The notes: generated from the letters alone by a model not told the origin. Shown: positions 1-6,327, counted from the stretch's first letter. The stretch is 8,552 nt of DNA from an uncultured Eubacteriales bacterium (GCA_934636325.1 CAKUAK010000023.1:1-8552); one strand, 5' to 3'. Numbers and translations: made by a program.

Positions 1-623
1 ATGCTGAACTGACCCAGCGTGGCATAGAGCTTTTTGCCCTCGTCTGTAATGACCAGATCATCATCAAAGCAGCTGCATATCATTTCAGGCACATCATTAA
101 GGAGCGTTTCCCCACAGCCGTCTCCGTCGATGACCTTAGCACCGAGGACCACGGGATCAACGACTTCTACCACCGCCACGGGAAGATTCGTCTTTTCAAA
201 GTTCTGGACGTCATCGGCCTGCGGCTGATACTGCGAGCTGAAAATGCGGACGCTTCCCTCGCTGCCGAACAATACGGTCCGCTTGTCGAACGTGGCCAGC
301 CCGCTTATCTCACGCGGACGGCCGATGCCGGAAAAAGCCTCGGCTGTCACCTTATAAAAGTATTTGACGTCGATGGTATAAAAGCCCTTATTGAAAGGCA
401 CCGATTCAACGTCGATATACGCCCATAAAAGCTCGGCGCTTTTGGCCTTGACATTTATGCTGCTGTCGAGCACCGACTGCGAGCAGCGCGTAAGGTATAC
501 GCGGATATCCTGCAGGCACTCTTTATCACGGCAGCTGTCGTAAACCTTTTTTGTATGGACACAAACCGCCTCGCGAGGCATTTGATTTGAACGGATAGGA
601 CCCGGAGATACCCTATCAGGCAT
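1..623 (-). CDS. Uncharacterised conserved clostridial-type protein (5' part, C-terminus outside window)
   Basis: An open frame runs from an ATG at 623 to the left window edge, giving 207 complete residues and no stop. The start is well supported: a GGGAGG ribosome binding site at 631-636 sits 7 bases ahead of it. The protein begins MPDRVSPGPIRSNQ and contains a cysteine-rich N-terminal stretch (C21, C31, C36, C47), then mixed beta-type sequence with little hydrophobic clustering, and further cysteines at 170, 183 and 185. There is no signal peptide or membrane segment, so it is probably cytoplasmic or a structural protein. It resembles, from memory, an unnamed protein widespread in spore-forming Clostridia, but I do not recognise a characterised family. 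The cysteine pattern could suggest metal binding or disulfide cross-linking as in spore-coat proteins; that is inference only. It lies 73 bases after the ybaK-like gene with no clear terminator between, so it may be cotranscribed. Confidence 0.85.
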   Translation of the reverse strand, partial: MPDRVSPGPIRSNQMPREAVCVHTKKVYDSCRDKECLQDIRVYLTRCSQSVLDSSINVKAKSAELLWAYIDVESVPFNKGFYTIDVKYFYKVTAEAFSGIGRPREISGLATFDKRTVLFGSEGSVRIFSSQYQPQADDVQNFEKTNLPVAVVEVVDPVVLGAKVIDGDGCGETLLNDVPEMICSCFDDDLVITDEGKKLYATLGQFS

Positions 624-696
624 TGTATTACCTCCCGAAATTATATTGAAGCATACGCCTCAATACCATTTTATGCAGGGCGGCTCCGGAGGTTCA

Positions 697-1179
697 TCAG
701 ACTGTGATAGCGGCCGCCTCGGCATGCACGGTCTCACGCAGATCACCGGGTGACGCAACGATCTGAAGTCCGCGCATTCCGGCGCTGAATACTATCTCGG
801 GATAGCCGAAGGCCTTTTCATCAATATATGTGGGAAACAGCTTCTTCATCCCGATCGGGCTGCATCCGCCGCGTATATAGCCCGTAACACCGAGCAGATC
901 CTTCATATGTATCATCTCGACGCTTTTATTATGGCTGACGGCGGCCAGCGCTTTGAGATCGAGGGTTGCACGGACCGGTATGCATGCGACGATATATCCC
1001 GTTTTGTCACCCTTCAAAACAAGTGTCTTAAAAACGACATCGGGATCGACCCCGAGTTTTTCGGCGGCATGCTCACCCGAAAGATCACCTTCATCGACCT
1101 CATATGTCATGGTCCTGTATTCTATCTTCTTCTGATCCAATATACGCATGGCGTTTGTCTTTTGTATCTTTTTACTCAT
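697..1179 (-). CDS. ybaK: YbaK/EbsC-family aminoacyl-tRNA deacylase (Cys-tRNA(Pro) deacylase type)
   Basis: A 160-residue protein of normal length for the YbaK/ProX editing family, which hydrolyses mischarged tRNA (classically Cys-tRNA(Pro)) in the cytoplasm. Sequence signs are the VFKTLVLKG motif (residues 49-57; K51 matches the conserved active-site lysine region), the LDLKALAA segment (73-80), and the hallmark GYIRGGCSPIGMKK loop (100-113), followed by the conserved F-SAGMRGLQI strand near 131-140. The ATG at 1179 is preceded by a weak GAGGA-type ribosome binding site. The gene overlaps the upstream HD-domain gene by 8 bases, which indicates one transcript and probably translational coupling. 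The family assignment is firm; the exact mischarged substrate cannot be read from the sequence. No truncation or frameshift is visible. Confidence 0.93.
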   Translation of the reverse strand: MSKKIQKTNAMRILDQKKIEYRTMTYEVDEGDLSGEHAAEKLGVDPDVVFKTLVLKGDKTGYIVACIPVRATLDLKALAAVSHNKSVEMIHMKDLLGVTGYIRGGCSPIGMKKLFPTYIDEKAFGYPEIVFSAGMRGLQIVASPGDLRETVHAEAAAITV

Positions 1180-1741
1180 GTTGCTTTTCCTCTATTTTTC
1201 TTTCGGAATCCCGAAGCACCTCGGCCCGGAGCTCTGATATGTACAGATCAAAGCGGCATTCCTCGGTACCGTAAGTTCTCTGGAGTGAATATTCCAGCGG
1301 AAGCCATGTTTTTATGTCGGCTTCATTGTGCTGTATAAGCGCCTCTAACTTATCAAGAGCTTTATATATCCGGGCCTCTCGTGTTTTCTGCGCCTCCATC
1401 TCGTCCCAAAGCGATGTTATCACGGGCGCTATGTCTTGCGGAAGCCCTGCGGCCCAATTTCTGAAGATGTCGCTCTCTTTGCCGCTGTCATCGGGGTTTT
1501 TGAGAAAAGCCGGGATATCACCGGTAAAAGCCTCGCCGAGATCATGTATAAGGCACATCCGTATGACCTTGTCCATATCATCATTGGGAAACACTTCTTT
1601 GAGCAGCATTGCCATAAGCGCCAGCCGCCAGCTGTGCTCGGCAACACTCTCGCGGCGTCCGCCCGATGTATATGAATGACGCATGGTATCCTTGAGCCTT
1701 TCGGCGACCGATAAAATTTCAAGAAACTCTCTCTGTTCCAT
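1172..1741 (-). CDS. HD-domain phosphohydrolase, HD_3 / YfbR-like
   Basis: A 189-residue soluble protein with the full set of HD-superfamily metal ligands: H36 in SVAEHSWR, H66-D67 in CLIHDLGEAFTGD, and D130 in ALDKLEALIQ. The arrangement matches the small HD_3 group that includes YfbR, a 5'-deoxynucleotidase acting on dNMPs, so a nucleotide monophosphate or related phosphoester is the likely substrate; the exact one is inference. The ATG at 1741 follows a GAGGTGA ribosome binding site at 1746-1752. The gene is first in an operon with the overlapping ybaK-like gene and is divergent from the XRE regulator across a 184-base intergenic region. A candidate extended -10 promoter lies just upstream. 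Confidence 0.9.
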   Translation of the reverse strand: MEQREFLEILSVAERLKDTMRHSYTSGGRRESVAEHSWRLALMAMLLKEVFPNDDMDKVIRMCLIHDLGEAFTGDIPAFLKNPDDSGKESDIFRNWAAGLPQDIAPVITSLWDEMEAQKTREARIYKALDKLEALIQHNEADIKTWLPLEYSLQRTYGTEECRFDLYISELRAEVLRDSERKIEEKQHE

Positions 1742-1759
1742 ATGCTCACCTCTTTCAAG

Positions 1760-1768
1760 ATTATATCA
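1760..1768 (-). promoter_or_regulatory. Candidate sigma-A extended -10 for the HD/ybaK operon
   Basis: On the minus strand the bases TGATATAAT form an extended -10 (TGn plus consensus TATAAT at 1765-1760). A weak -35-like TTCCCA lies 16 bases farther upstream. The expected start of transcription, near 1753, falls almost at the Shine-Dalgarno (1752-1746), so the leader would be only about 12 bases long. That tightness lowers confidence. Confidence 0.4.
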
Positions 1769-1889
1769 CATATCCGGCCGGTGGGAATATCCCAATATGA
1801 TCCCCCGATCCCCTATTTAATGGCTTCGCAACCGCCGGTTGACAAGAATAAATCGACGGATGATTGCCCGGAATACCCTTTTCTGGTAG

Positions 1890-1895
1890 TATAAT
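1890..1895 (+). promoter_or_regulatory. Candidate -10 element for the XRE regulator
   Basis: A consensus TATAAT sits 15 bases ahead of the AAGGAGG ribosome binding site at 1911-1917, which puts a start near 1902, a workable geometry. No good -35 lies at 16-18 bases; a partial TTGCCC (1864-1869) is 20 bases away. A perfect TTGACA at 1839-1844 is too far upstream to pair with this -10. An activator, or autoregulation by the XRE protein, would fit a weak -35, but no operator repeat is obvious. Confidence 0.4.
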
Positions 1896-1925
1896 AAAAG
1901 TTTTCACCAAAAGGAGGATGTAACA

Positions 1926-3146
1926 ATGACGCTCGGACAAAAGATACAGGCAATGAGAAAAGAGCGCGGTCTTTCGCAGGAGGCCCTGGGCGAGGTGCTC
2001 GGAGTATCCCGCCAGGCCGTTTCAAAATGGGAAAGCGATTCGGCTATACCCGAGTTGGATACCCTTATACAGATCGGCAAGTATTTCGGAATATCGGTCG
2101 ACAGCCTGATCCACCCCGAAGAAAGCTCCGCACAAAGCGCAGATGAAGAAAAACATATGGAAGAAACTCCGGGCAAGATATCGGTACAGATAGTCAAAAA
2201 GACCCACCCGAAGATCCTTATACCGGCAGCGTGCATTTTTGCCGTTCTTCTTATTATCGTTATTGCTGTCCTCGGACTTGATATATATAGCATGAAGCGC
2301 GATATGCAGACCATGTCCGGGCAGATAAATTATCTGTCATCCGAGCTTTCGGTCCTTCGGACGAGCAGACCGCAGATATCGGGCAGCGACGCGTTTTCAT
2401 CTGTGTCGGCCGATGTTCTCGAGGTCGATATCAACGGTCAGCGGGTCAGATACGGTCTTTCAGCTTCTCTTAAAGAATATACAGAGGAAATAACGGGAAT
2501 ATACATCGCGGCCGTCTCCGGCGGGACCGATACCCCGGAAAAAATCGAAGTTCCGGCCGACGGTGACGGCGTCATGACATGCGAAATGTGGCTGCCGATG
2601 ACCGATAGCCGGTGCACGATACTGCTGGATATGACCGAAAAGGATGGCTCTCACCGCAGCGAGATCATAACAGAAGCGAACGACGACCTGCTGCCCGAAA
2701 GATATCTCCCCACGGCACAGTCGGGGTTTTCCTTTACCCTCTATCCTCAGTCGCGGACTATGTTGTTTTTCGGTAGCTGGCAGGTCATTCCTCCGGAAAT
2801 GACAGGGATACTTACCGAAGAAGTATTTTCTTATCGGTCTGTCAGTGGGTCGCTTGATATCTATATAGATAAAGCCCTTGTAAAGTCGTTTGCATTGACA
2901 CATGAAGCTGCTGGCGCATCAACGAGCGAAAGCAGTGAAGGTGCATGCAAGGCTACTTCCTCAGCCGATGTGTTCGCGCTGCCGTCGGATGCAGAGCTCG
3001 ATCTTTCATCTTATGGGGGAAAAGAGCTTTACATGGTCTTTTCCGTGGTCGACGCAGGCGACCGGTCCCTGCCTTTAGACGAGTGGCGGTATATGATAAA
3101 TATCAAAGACGGCAGCCTCACTCTCGACAGCATACAGGACAAATAA
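1926..3146 (+). CDS. Membrane-anchored XRE-family HTH regulator with large extracytoplasmic domain
   Basis: A 406-residue protein. Residues 1-62 are a classic HTH_3/XRE DNA-binding domain, with the helices LSQEALGEVLGVSRQAVSKW (16-35) and the usual PELDTLIQIGKYFGISVDSL continuation. A charged linker (about 63-95) leads to one membrane helix at about 97-119 (ILIPAACIFAVLLIIVIAVL), then a short coiled-coil-like stretch (121-147) and about 255 residues of beta-rich sequence with no recognised domain. With the HTH at the N-terminus inside, the C-terminal part should lie outside the membrane. The layout suggests a one-component sensor that links an envelope signal to DNA binding; the signal is unknown. 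The start is set by AAGGAGG at 1911-1917, 8 bases ahead of ATG. It is the only plus-strand gene in the window, divergent from the HD gene and convergent with sigG. Confidence 0.9.
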   Translation: MTLGQKIQAMRKERGLSQEALGEVLGVSRQAVSKWESDSAIPELDTLIQIGKYFGISVDSLIHPEESSAQSADEEKHMEETPGKISVQIVKKTHPKILIPAACIFAVLLIIVIAVLGLDIYSMKRDMQTMSGQINYLSSELSVLRTSRPQISGSDAFSSVSADVLEVDINGQRVRYGLSASLKEYTEEITGIYIAAVSGGTDTPEKIEVPADGDGVMTCEMWLPMTDSRCTILLDMTEKDGSHRSEIITEANDDLLPERYLPTAQSGFSFTLYPQSRTMLFFGSWQVIPPEMTGILTEEVFSYRSVSGSLDIYIDKALVKSFALTHEAAGASTSESSEGACKATSSADVFALPSDAELDLSSYGGKELYMVFSVVDAGDRSLPLDEWRYMINIKDGSLTLDSIQDK

Positions 3147-3166
3147 AAAAGCGCCGCTCGGGCGCT
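3141..3166 (-). terminator. Intrinsic terminator of the sigma operon (downstream of sigG)
   Basis: Read on the minus strand, AGCGCC and GGCGCT form a 6-bp GC-rich stem around a 5-base loop, followed directly by TTTTTT and ATTT. It begins 15 bases after the sigG stop. Its T tract overlaps the last codons of the convergent XRE gene. On the plus strand the hairpin has no T tract, so it should terminate only the minus-strand transcript. Confidence 0.75.
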
Positions 3167-3181
3167 GATGTGCAGGATCCA

Positions 3182-3952
3182 TTAAAGATTCTTTTTTATT
3201 TTCTCTATGACGCCCTTTTCAAGGCGGGATACCTGGGCCTGAGATATGCCTATCTCCTTTGCCACATCCATCTGTGTCCGTCCGTCATAAAACCGCAGGG
3301 CAAGGATACGCTTTTCCCTGTCGCTCAGCTCGGTCACGGCCTGCTTCATCAATATGTTATCGAGCCAGCTTTCATCGGTGCTGCGGCTGTCCCTGACCTG
3401 ATCCATCACACAAACGGTCTCTCCGCCGTCCTGAAACACCGGTTCGTAAAGGGATATCGGGTCTGAAATGGCGTCAAGAGCAAAGACCACATCCTCCTTT
3501 TTCATCCCAAGCTCCCGGGCGATCTCGTCTATGGTCGGTTCGCGCAGCTTTTCGCGGGTCAGCTTCTCCTTTGCCGTCAGTGCCCGATAGGCGTTGTCGC
3601 GCATCGAGCGGCTGACCCTTATTGCGCTGTTGTCCCTCAGATATCTTCTGATCTCTCCGATTATCATCGGGACGGCATAGGTGCTGAACCGAACTCCCTG
3701 TTCCAGATCAAAATGATCTATGGCCTTTATAAGACCGATACACCCGACCTGAAAAAGATCGTCCATAGGCTCGCCGCGATTGGCAAATCGCTGTACCACT
3801 GACAGCACCAGACGCAGATTCCCCTGTATAAGCTCATTGCGGGCATTACGGCTTCCCTGCTGGCTTTTCTCAAGAAGCTCCATTGTCTTTTCATTCTTGA
3901 GCACGGACAGCTCTGATGTGTTGACGCCGCATATTTCCACCTTTAACTGCAA
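3182..3952 (-). CDS. sigG: Sporulation sigma factor SigG (late forespore)
   Basis: A 256-residue sigma-70 family protein that directs late forespore transcription. It carries the SigG signature KVEICGVNTSELSVLKN at its N-terminus, region 2 (GNLRLVLSVVQRF, DDLFQVGCIGLIKAID, FSTYAVPMIIGEIRRYLRDN), region 3 (PIRVSRS-like IRVSRSMRD, then EPTIDEIA) and region 4 ending in GISQAQVSRLEKG. Length and order match the family (260 residues in Bacillus). The start is a TTG at 3952: AGGAGG at 3962-3967 lies 9 bases ahead of it, and the resulting protein begins M-QLKVEICGV, aligning with M-SRNKVEICGV of Bacillus subtilis. A longer in-frame TTG at 3985 has no ribosome binding site and would place the real one inside the coding region, so I reject it. 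The gene follows sigE by 62 bases, and its leader folds into a hairpin that covers the ribosome binding site. Confidence 0.96.
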   Translation of the reverse strand: MQLKVEICGVNTSELSVLKNEKTMELLEKSQQGSRNARNELIQGNLRLVLSVVQRFANRGEPMDDLFQVGCIGLIKAIDHFDLEQGVRFSTYAVPMIIGEIRRYLRDNSAIRVSRSMRDNAYRALTAKEKLTREKLREPTIDEIARELGMKKEDVVFALDAISDPISLYEPVFQDGGETVCVMDQVRDSRSTDESWLDNILMKQAVTELSDREKRILALRFYDGRTQMDVAKEIGISQAQVSRLEKGVIEKIKKNL

Positions 3953-3956
3953 GATG

Positions 3957-4005
3957 CCCGGCCTCCTTTTCTGCTGGTAATACAAGTATTGCCAGGGAGA
4001 CCGGG
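3957..4005 (-). promoter_or_regulatory. sigG leader hairpin sequestering the Shine-Dalgarno
   Basis: In the minus-strand RNA, CCCGGUCUCC (4005-3996) pairs with GGAGGCCGGG (3966-3957) over 10 consecutive positions, nine Watson-Crick and one G-U. The 3' arm contains most of the AGGAGG ribosome binding site of sigG. The enclosed bases form a second hairpin, CUGGCAAUAC against GUAUUACCAG (3995-3974), with one mismatch. The structure fills nearly all of the sigE-sigG gap. A damping role in sigG translation is inference from the pairing. Confidence 0.65.
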
Positions 4006-4014
4006 TTTTAATCG

Positions 4015-4719
4015 TTACATCTTCTTGATCATTTCCTTCTTGAGGCGGGATATGATCCGTTTTTCAAGCCGTGATATGTATGACTGTGATATGCCCATGG
4101 CATCAGCCACCTCTTTCTGTGTCATCTCATTTTTTCGCCCGAGACCGAAGCGCATAGAGATTATCCGACGGTCTCTTTCTGAAAGATCCATAACCGACTC
4201 CCACAACAGCTTTTTGTCGACCTCATCCTCCACTATCTTCATAACATGATCGGGTTCTGTCCCAAGGATATCAGAAAGCAGAAGCTCATTGCCGTCCCAG
4301 TCGGTATTCAGCGGTTCGTCGATCGACACCTCTGTCCGCTGGTTGCTGCTCTTGCGTAGATACATGAGTATCTCATTTTCGATGCATCGAGAGGCATATG
4401 TCGCCAGCTTGGTCTTTTTGTCGGCTCTGAAGGTATTTACCGATTTGATAAGCCCTATCGTACCGATAGATATCAGATCCTCTATGCCTATGCCGGTATT
4501 TTCAAACTTGCGCGCTATGTAGACGACCAGCCGCAGATTGTGCTCTATGAGGACCTGTTTTATGTCGGCCTCCTTGCCGGTATAGCGCTCCATGTAGTAT
4601 GCTTCCTGCTCGGCTGTAAGGGGCGGCGGAAGGCTGTCCGACCCGCCGATGTAATGTATGTCATCCGGCTTGCGGAAGAAGCTAATGATCCTTTTTAAAA
4701 ATAACAGCAGCCTTTTCAT
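4015..4719 (-). CDS. sigE: Sporulation sigma factor SigE precursor (pro-sigma-E, mother cell)
   Basis: A 234-residue sigma-70 family protein made as an inactive, membrane-associated precursor and cleaved by SpoIIGA to drive early mother-cell transcription. The N-terminal pro-sequence is basic and hydrophobic (MKRLLLFLKRIISFFRK, 1-17), followed by the conserved processing region with YIGGSDSLPPPL (23-34). Region 2 (NLRLVVYIARKFENTGIGIE, then DLISIGTIGLIKSVNTF and KLATYASRCIENEILMYLRK), the EVSIDEPLNTDWDGNELLLSD block and region 4 (MGISQSYISRLEKRIISRLK) all match the family. I chose the ATG at 4719 because AAGGAGA at 4725-4731 precedes it and because it aligns with the Bacillus start MKKLKLRL; an ATG eight codons farther up overlaps the end of spoIIGA and has no good ribosome binding site. 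It lies 14 bases after spoIIGA, so the two are cotranscribed. Confidence 0.96.
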   Translation of the reverse strand: MKRLLLFLKRIISFFRKPDDIHYIGGSDSLPPPLTAEQEAYYMERYTGKEADIKQVLIEHNLRLVVYIARKFENTGIGIEDLISIGTIGLIKSVNTFRADKKTKLATYASRCIENEILMYLRKSSNQRTEVSIDEPLNTDWDGNELLLSDILGTEPDHVMKIVEDEVDKKLLWESVMDLSERDRRIISMRFGLGRKNEMTQKEVADAMGISQSYISRLEKRIISRLKKEMIKKM

Positions 4720-4733
4720 ATTTTTCTCCTTTT

Positions 4734-5597
4734 CTATCTGCATCCTATAAGCGCGCGGCAGCCCCCTGCCGTCTCTATCTCCTGCCCGCTCACCCCGAGG
4801 ATATATTCATCACAGCTTACGCCGTCGATCGTCAGGCTGTCCGGCCGTATGGTCAGGATCAGTCCGCTTCCTCCGGCGGAGGTGAACGGAGTAAGGCCGT
4901 ATATCAACGGCGCTTTCACGGCAAGGGCCTCAAAGACATCGGATGGCGGCGAACCTGTTCCGAGCCCGTCGATCAGCCGCCCGTCCTCTTCAGGCAGCGC
5001 GGGAACTATGAGCGACAGCGAGATCATAATGACCTTTTTCCCGCGGGCGGGATCGAAAAGCATGTTTCCTGTATCGACAAAAGCATTAAAGGAAAGCTCT
5101 GCTCCACGCAGAACACAGGTTATTCTTTTAAGCTCTTTTTCTTCCTTGAAGCCACCGCTGCCCGACATGCGAAGAAGCAGCAGATATGATATCACAATGC
5201 CCCCGACCAGCACGCCGGATGATATGTTCATGTAAACGGCCGTATTTTTCACAGCGCCGCTCCCCGGAAATAACTGAGACAGCGCGGCGATGCCGCCGCA
5301 GAATATCATTGACACGACAAACAGCGTGACGCAGTCCCCGGCGAAGCGCCGCGGATACCTCCGGCCAAAGGCTATGGCCGTCATGAGCCCACAGGCTGCT
5401 GTCTTGCAGGCAAGCGATGCGAGAGGAATATCAGGCATCATGAAAAACAATATCGCCGCAAGACCGCCGAAGAATGACGCCAGAACGAGCCGCCATTCCT
5501 TTCTGGCGTTGCCTCGCAGATATGACGTCAGATCGAGCAGCAGATGATCGACAACAAAATTGAAAAGAAACAGGACGTCCACATATATGACCTTCAT
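4734..5597 (-). CDS. spoIIGA: Sporulation sigma-E processing peptidase SpoIIGA
   Basis: A 287-residue membrane protease that activates pro-SigE after SpoIIR signalling from the forespore. The N-terminal half holds about five hydrophobic segments (roughly residues 3-20, 36-54, 57-78, 88-108 and 125-143), as in Bacillus SpoIIGA. The C-terminal half is the cytoplasmic protease domain with the aspartic protease motif FVDTGN (D175 as the catalytic residue) within LSFNAFVDTGNMLFDP, followed by conserved VIM, LI-GLTPF and GVSCDEYILGV segments. The length is slightly below the 309 residues of Bacillus. The ATG at 5597 follows a GGAGGGG ribosome binding site. The gene sits directly upstream of its substrate gene sigE, as is usual. 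Its start codon lies inside a perfect 9-bp RNA stem. The upstream neighbour is a protein I do not recognise. Confidence 0.95.
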   Translation of the reverse strand: MKVIYVDVLFLFNFVVDHLLLDLTSYLRGNARKEWRLVLASFFGGLAAILFFMMPDIPLASLACKTAACGLMTAIAFGRRYPRRFAGDCVTLFVVSMIFCGGIAALSQLFPGSGAVKNTAVYMNISSGVLVGGIVISYLLLLRMSGSGGFKEEKELKRITCVLRGAELSFNAFVDTGNMLFDPARGKKVIMISLSLIVPALPEEDGRLIDGLGTGSPPSDVFEALAVKAPLIYGLTPFTSAGGSGLILTIRPDSLTIDGVSCDEYILGVSGQEIETAGGCRALIGCR

Positions 5598-5617
5598 TTG
5601 ATCCCCTCCAAATGAAG
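5592..5617 (-). promoter_or_regulatory. spoIIGA translation-initiation hairpin (AUG in stem, SD in loop)
   Basis: Minus-strand RNA CUUCAUUUG (5617-5609) and CAAAUGAAG (5600-5592) are perfect reverse complements, separated by the 8-base loop GAGGGGAU. The right arm contains the spoIIGA AUG (5597-5595); the loop contains most of the Shine-Dalgarno. The pairing is seen directly; a regulatory role is inferred. Confidence 0.6.
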
Positions 5618-5645
5618 TATATATGAATACCCGGGCAGAAAAGGT

Positions 5646-6212
5646 CTAATTCCTTTGGCCGATCGGAAAGAGGGTATTATCTTTATCGACGCAAAGCACG
5701 ATATATCCCTTTTGCTCGAATCTGAAATATGTAAGCAAGCAGAAAAATGAGGACGGGATAAGTTCTTTTCCCGGCTCCCATGGGGCGACATAATATCTTA
5801 TACCCATATGCAGGGCATGGTACCCACCGGCGCGCGAAAAGGCCGATCTGACATAATCTCCATCTTCGGAGGCCACAGGCAGCTTTTCCAGCTTCGAAAA
5901 GGCAAAGGGCAGCGGCGGGGTACTTCGTTCTTCCCCGGGGCGGCGTCGGTCGATGACGGCCGCGACGTCGGAACTTGAAAGCATAAATGCGCATTTGTGC
6001 TCGGGAATATTTTTCAGAAGAACGAAGCGGCCGTTTTCCGGCATCATCACACCGAGGCTCAGCTTTTCGGCGTCCAGGCTGTCGCCGACGTACAGCCGGT
6101 AAATAAATCCCTCCTCATACCGGCAGGAGGCATAAATACGGACCTCTCCGCCCTCCCTTGTCCATCGCAGCGTGCCGATGCTGCTGTCATCAAGATAAAT
6201 GGGGCAGTCCAT
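5646..6212 (-). CDS. Unrecognised 188-residue protein, first gene of the spoIIGA-sigE-sigG block
   Basis: The protein begins MDCPIYLDDSSIGTLRWTRE and ends LFPIGQRN. I chose the ATG at 6212 because GGAGG at 6222-6226 lies 9 bases ahead; a TTG seven codons upstream has no ribosome binding site and would include this one. There is no signal peptide or convincing membrane helix. The first 75 residues look like a small beta-rich domain (EVRIYASCRYEEGFIYRLYVG, interrupted near residue 30 by C30, then FVLLKNIP). A charged proline-rich stretch (about 89-103, RRRPGEERSTPPLP) leads to a second region with aromatic residues (GYHALHMGIRYYVAPWEPG, 130-148) and a hydrophobic strand near 154-175. I do not recognise a family. 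It ends 48 bases before spoIIGA with no terminator between, so cotranscription with the sporulation genes is likely. Its function could relate to early mother-cell development, but that rests on position alone. Confidence 0.8.
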   Translation of the reverse strand: MDCPIYLDDSSIGTLRWTREGGEVRIYASCRYEEGFIYRLYVGDSLDAEKLSLGVMMPENGRFVLLKNIPEHKCAFMLSSSDVAAVIDRRRPGEERSTPPLPFAFSKLEKLPVASEDGDYVRSAFSRAGGYHALHMGIRYYVAPWEPGKELIPSSFFCLLTYFRFEQKGYIVLCVDKDNTLFPIGQRN

Positions 6213-6301
6213 ATAAGCGTTCCTCCATTGCAATGGGATTTCTGAAGATATTTATGCGCCGGACCATTGATATATGAATGAAGGGGCCGCCGGTGTTTTT
6301 A

Positions 6302-6320
6302 ATAAGCCCCATAGGCTTAT
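6302..6320. repeat. Inverted repeat (7-bp perfect stem) upstream of the sporulation block
   Basis: ATAAGCC (6302-6308) and GGCTTAT (6314-6320) form a perfect 7-bp stem with a 5-base loop. Neither side has a T tract, so it is not a classic terminator. It lies about 90 bases ahead of the start of the 188-residue gene and could be an operator or part of a leader. Confidence 0.5.
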
Positions 6321-6327
6321 CGCCGAA

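Noticed and set aside
283..290. TTGTCGAA, an exact match to the Spo0A box core
   Set aside because: It lies deep inside the coding region of the first gene, encoding part of a conserved-looking TFDKRT stretch, far from any promoter. A chance match is more likely.
640..645. Consensus TATAAT on the minus strand ahead of the first gene
   Set aside because: The ribosome binding site (631-636) starts only 3 bases after it, so transcription would begin within or past that site; no -35 is visible at 16-18 bases.
907..1338. A 143-residue plus-strand open frame across the ybaK and HD genes
   Set aside because: It is antisense to two genes with clear family motifs, has no ribosome binding site, and its translation resembles no protein family.
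1839..1844. Perfect TTGACA upstream of the XRE gene
   Set aside because: No -10 lies 16-18 bases downstream; the nearest TATAAT (1890-1895) is 45 bases away.
3953..3985. N-terminal extension of SigG by 11 residues
   Set aside because: The upstream TTG has no ribosome binding site, and the extension would translate through the strong AGGAGG that serves the internal TTG.
6225..6236. CCATTGCAATGG, a perfect 12-bp palindrome next to the ribosome binding site of the 188-residue gene
   Set aside because: As RNA it gives at best a 4-bp stem and does not cover the GGAGG core well; it is short enough to be chance.
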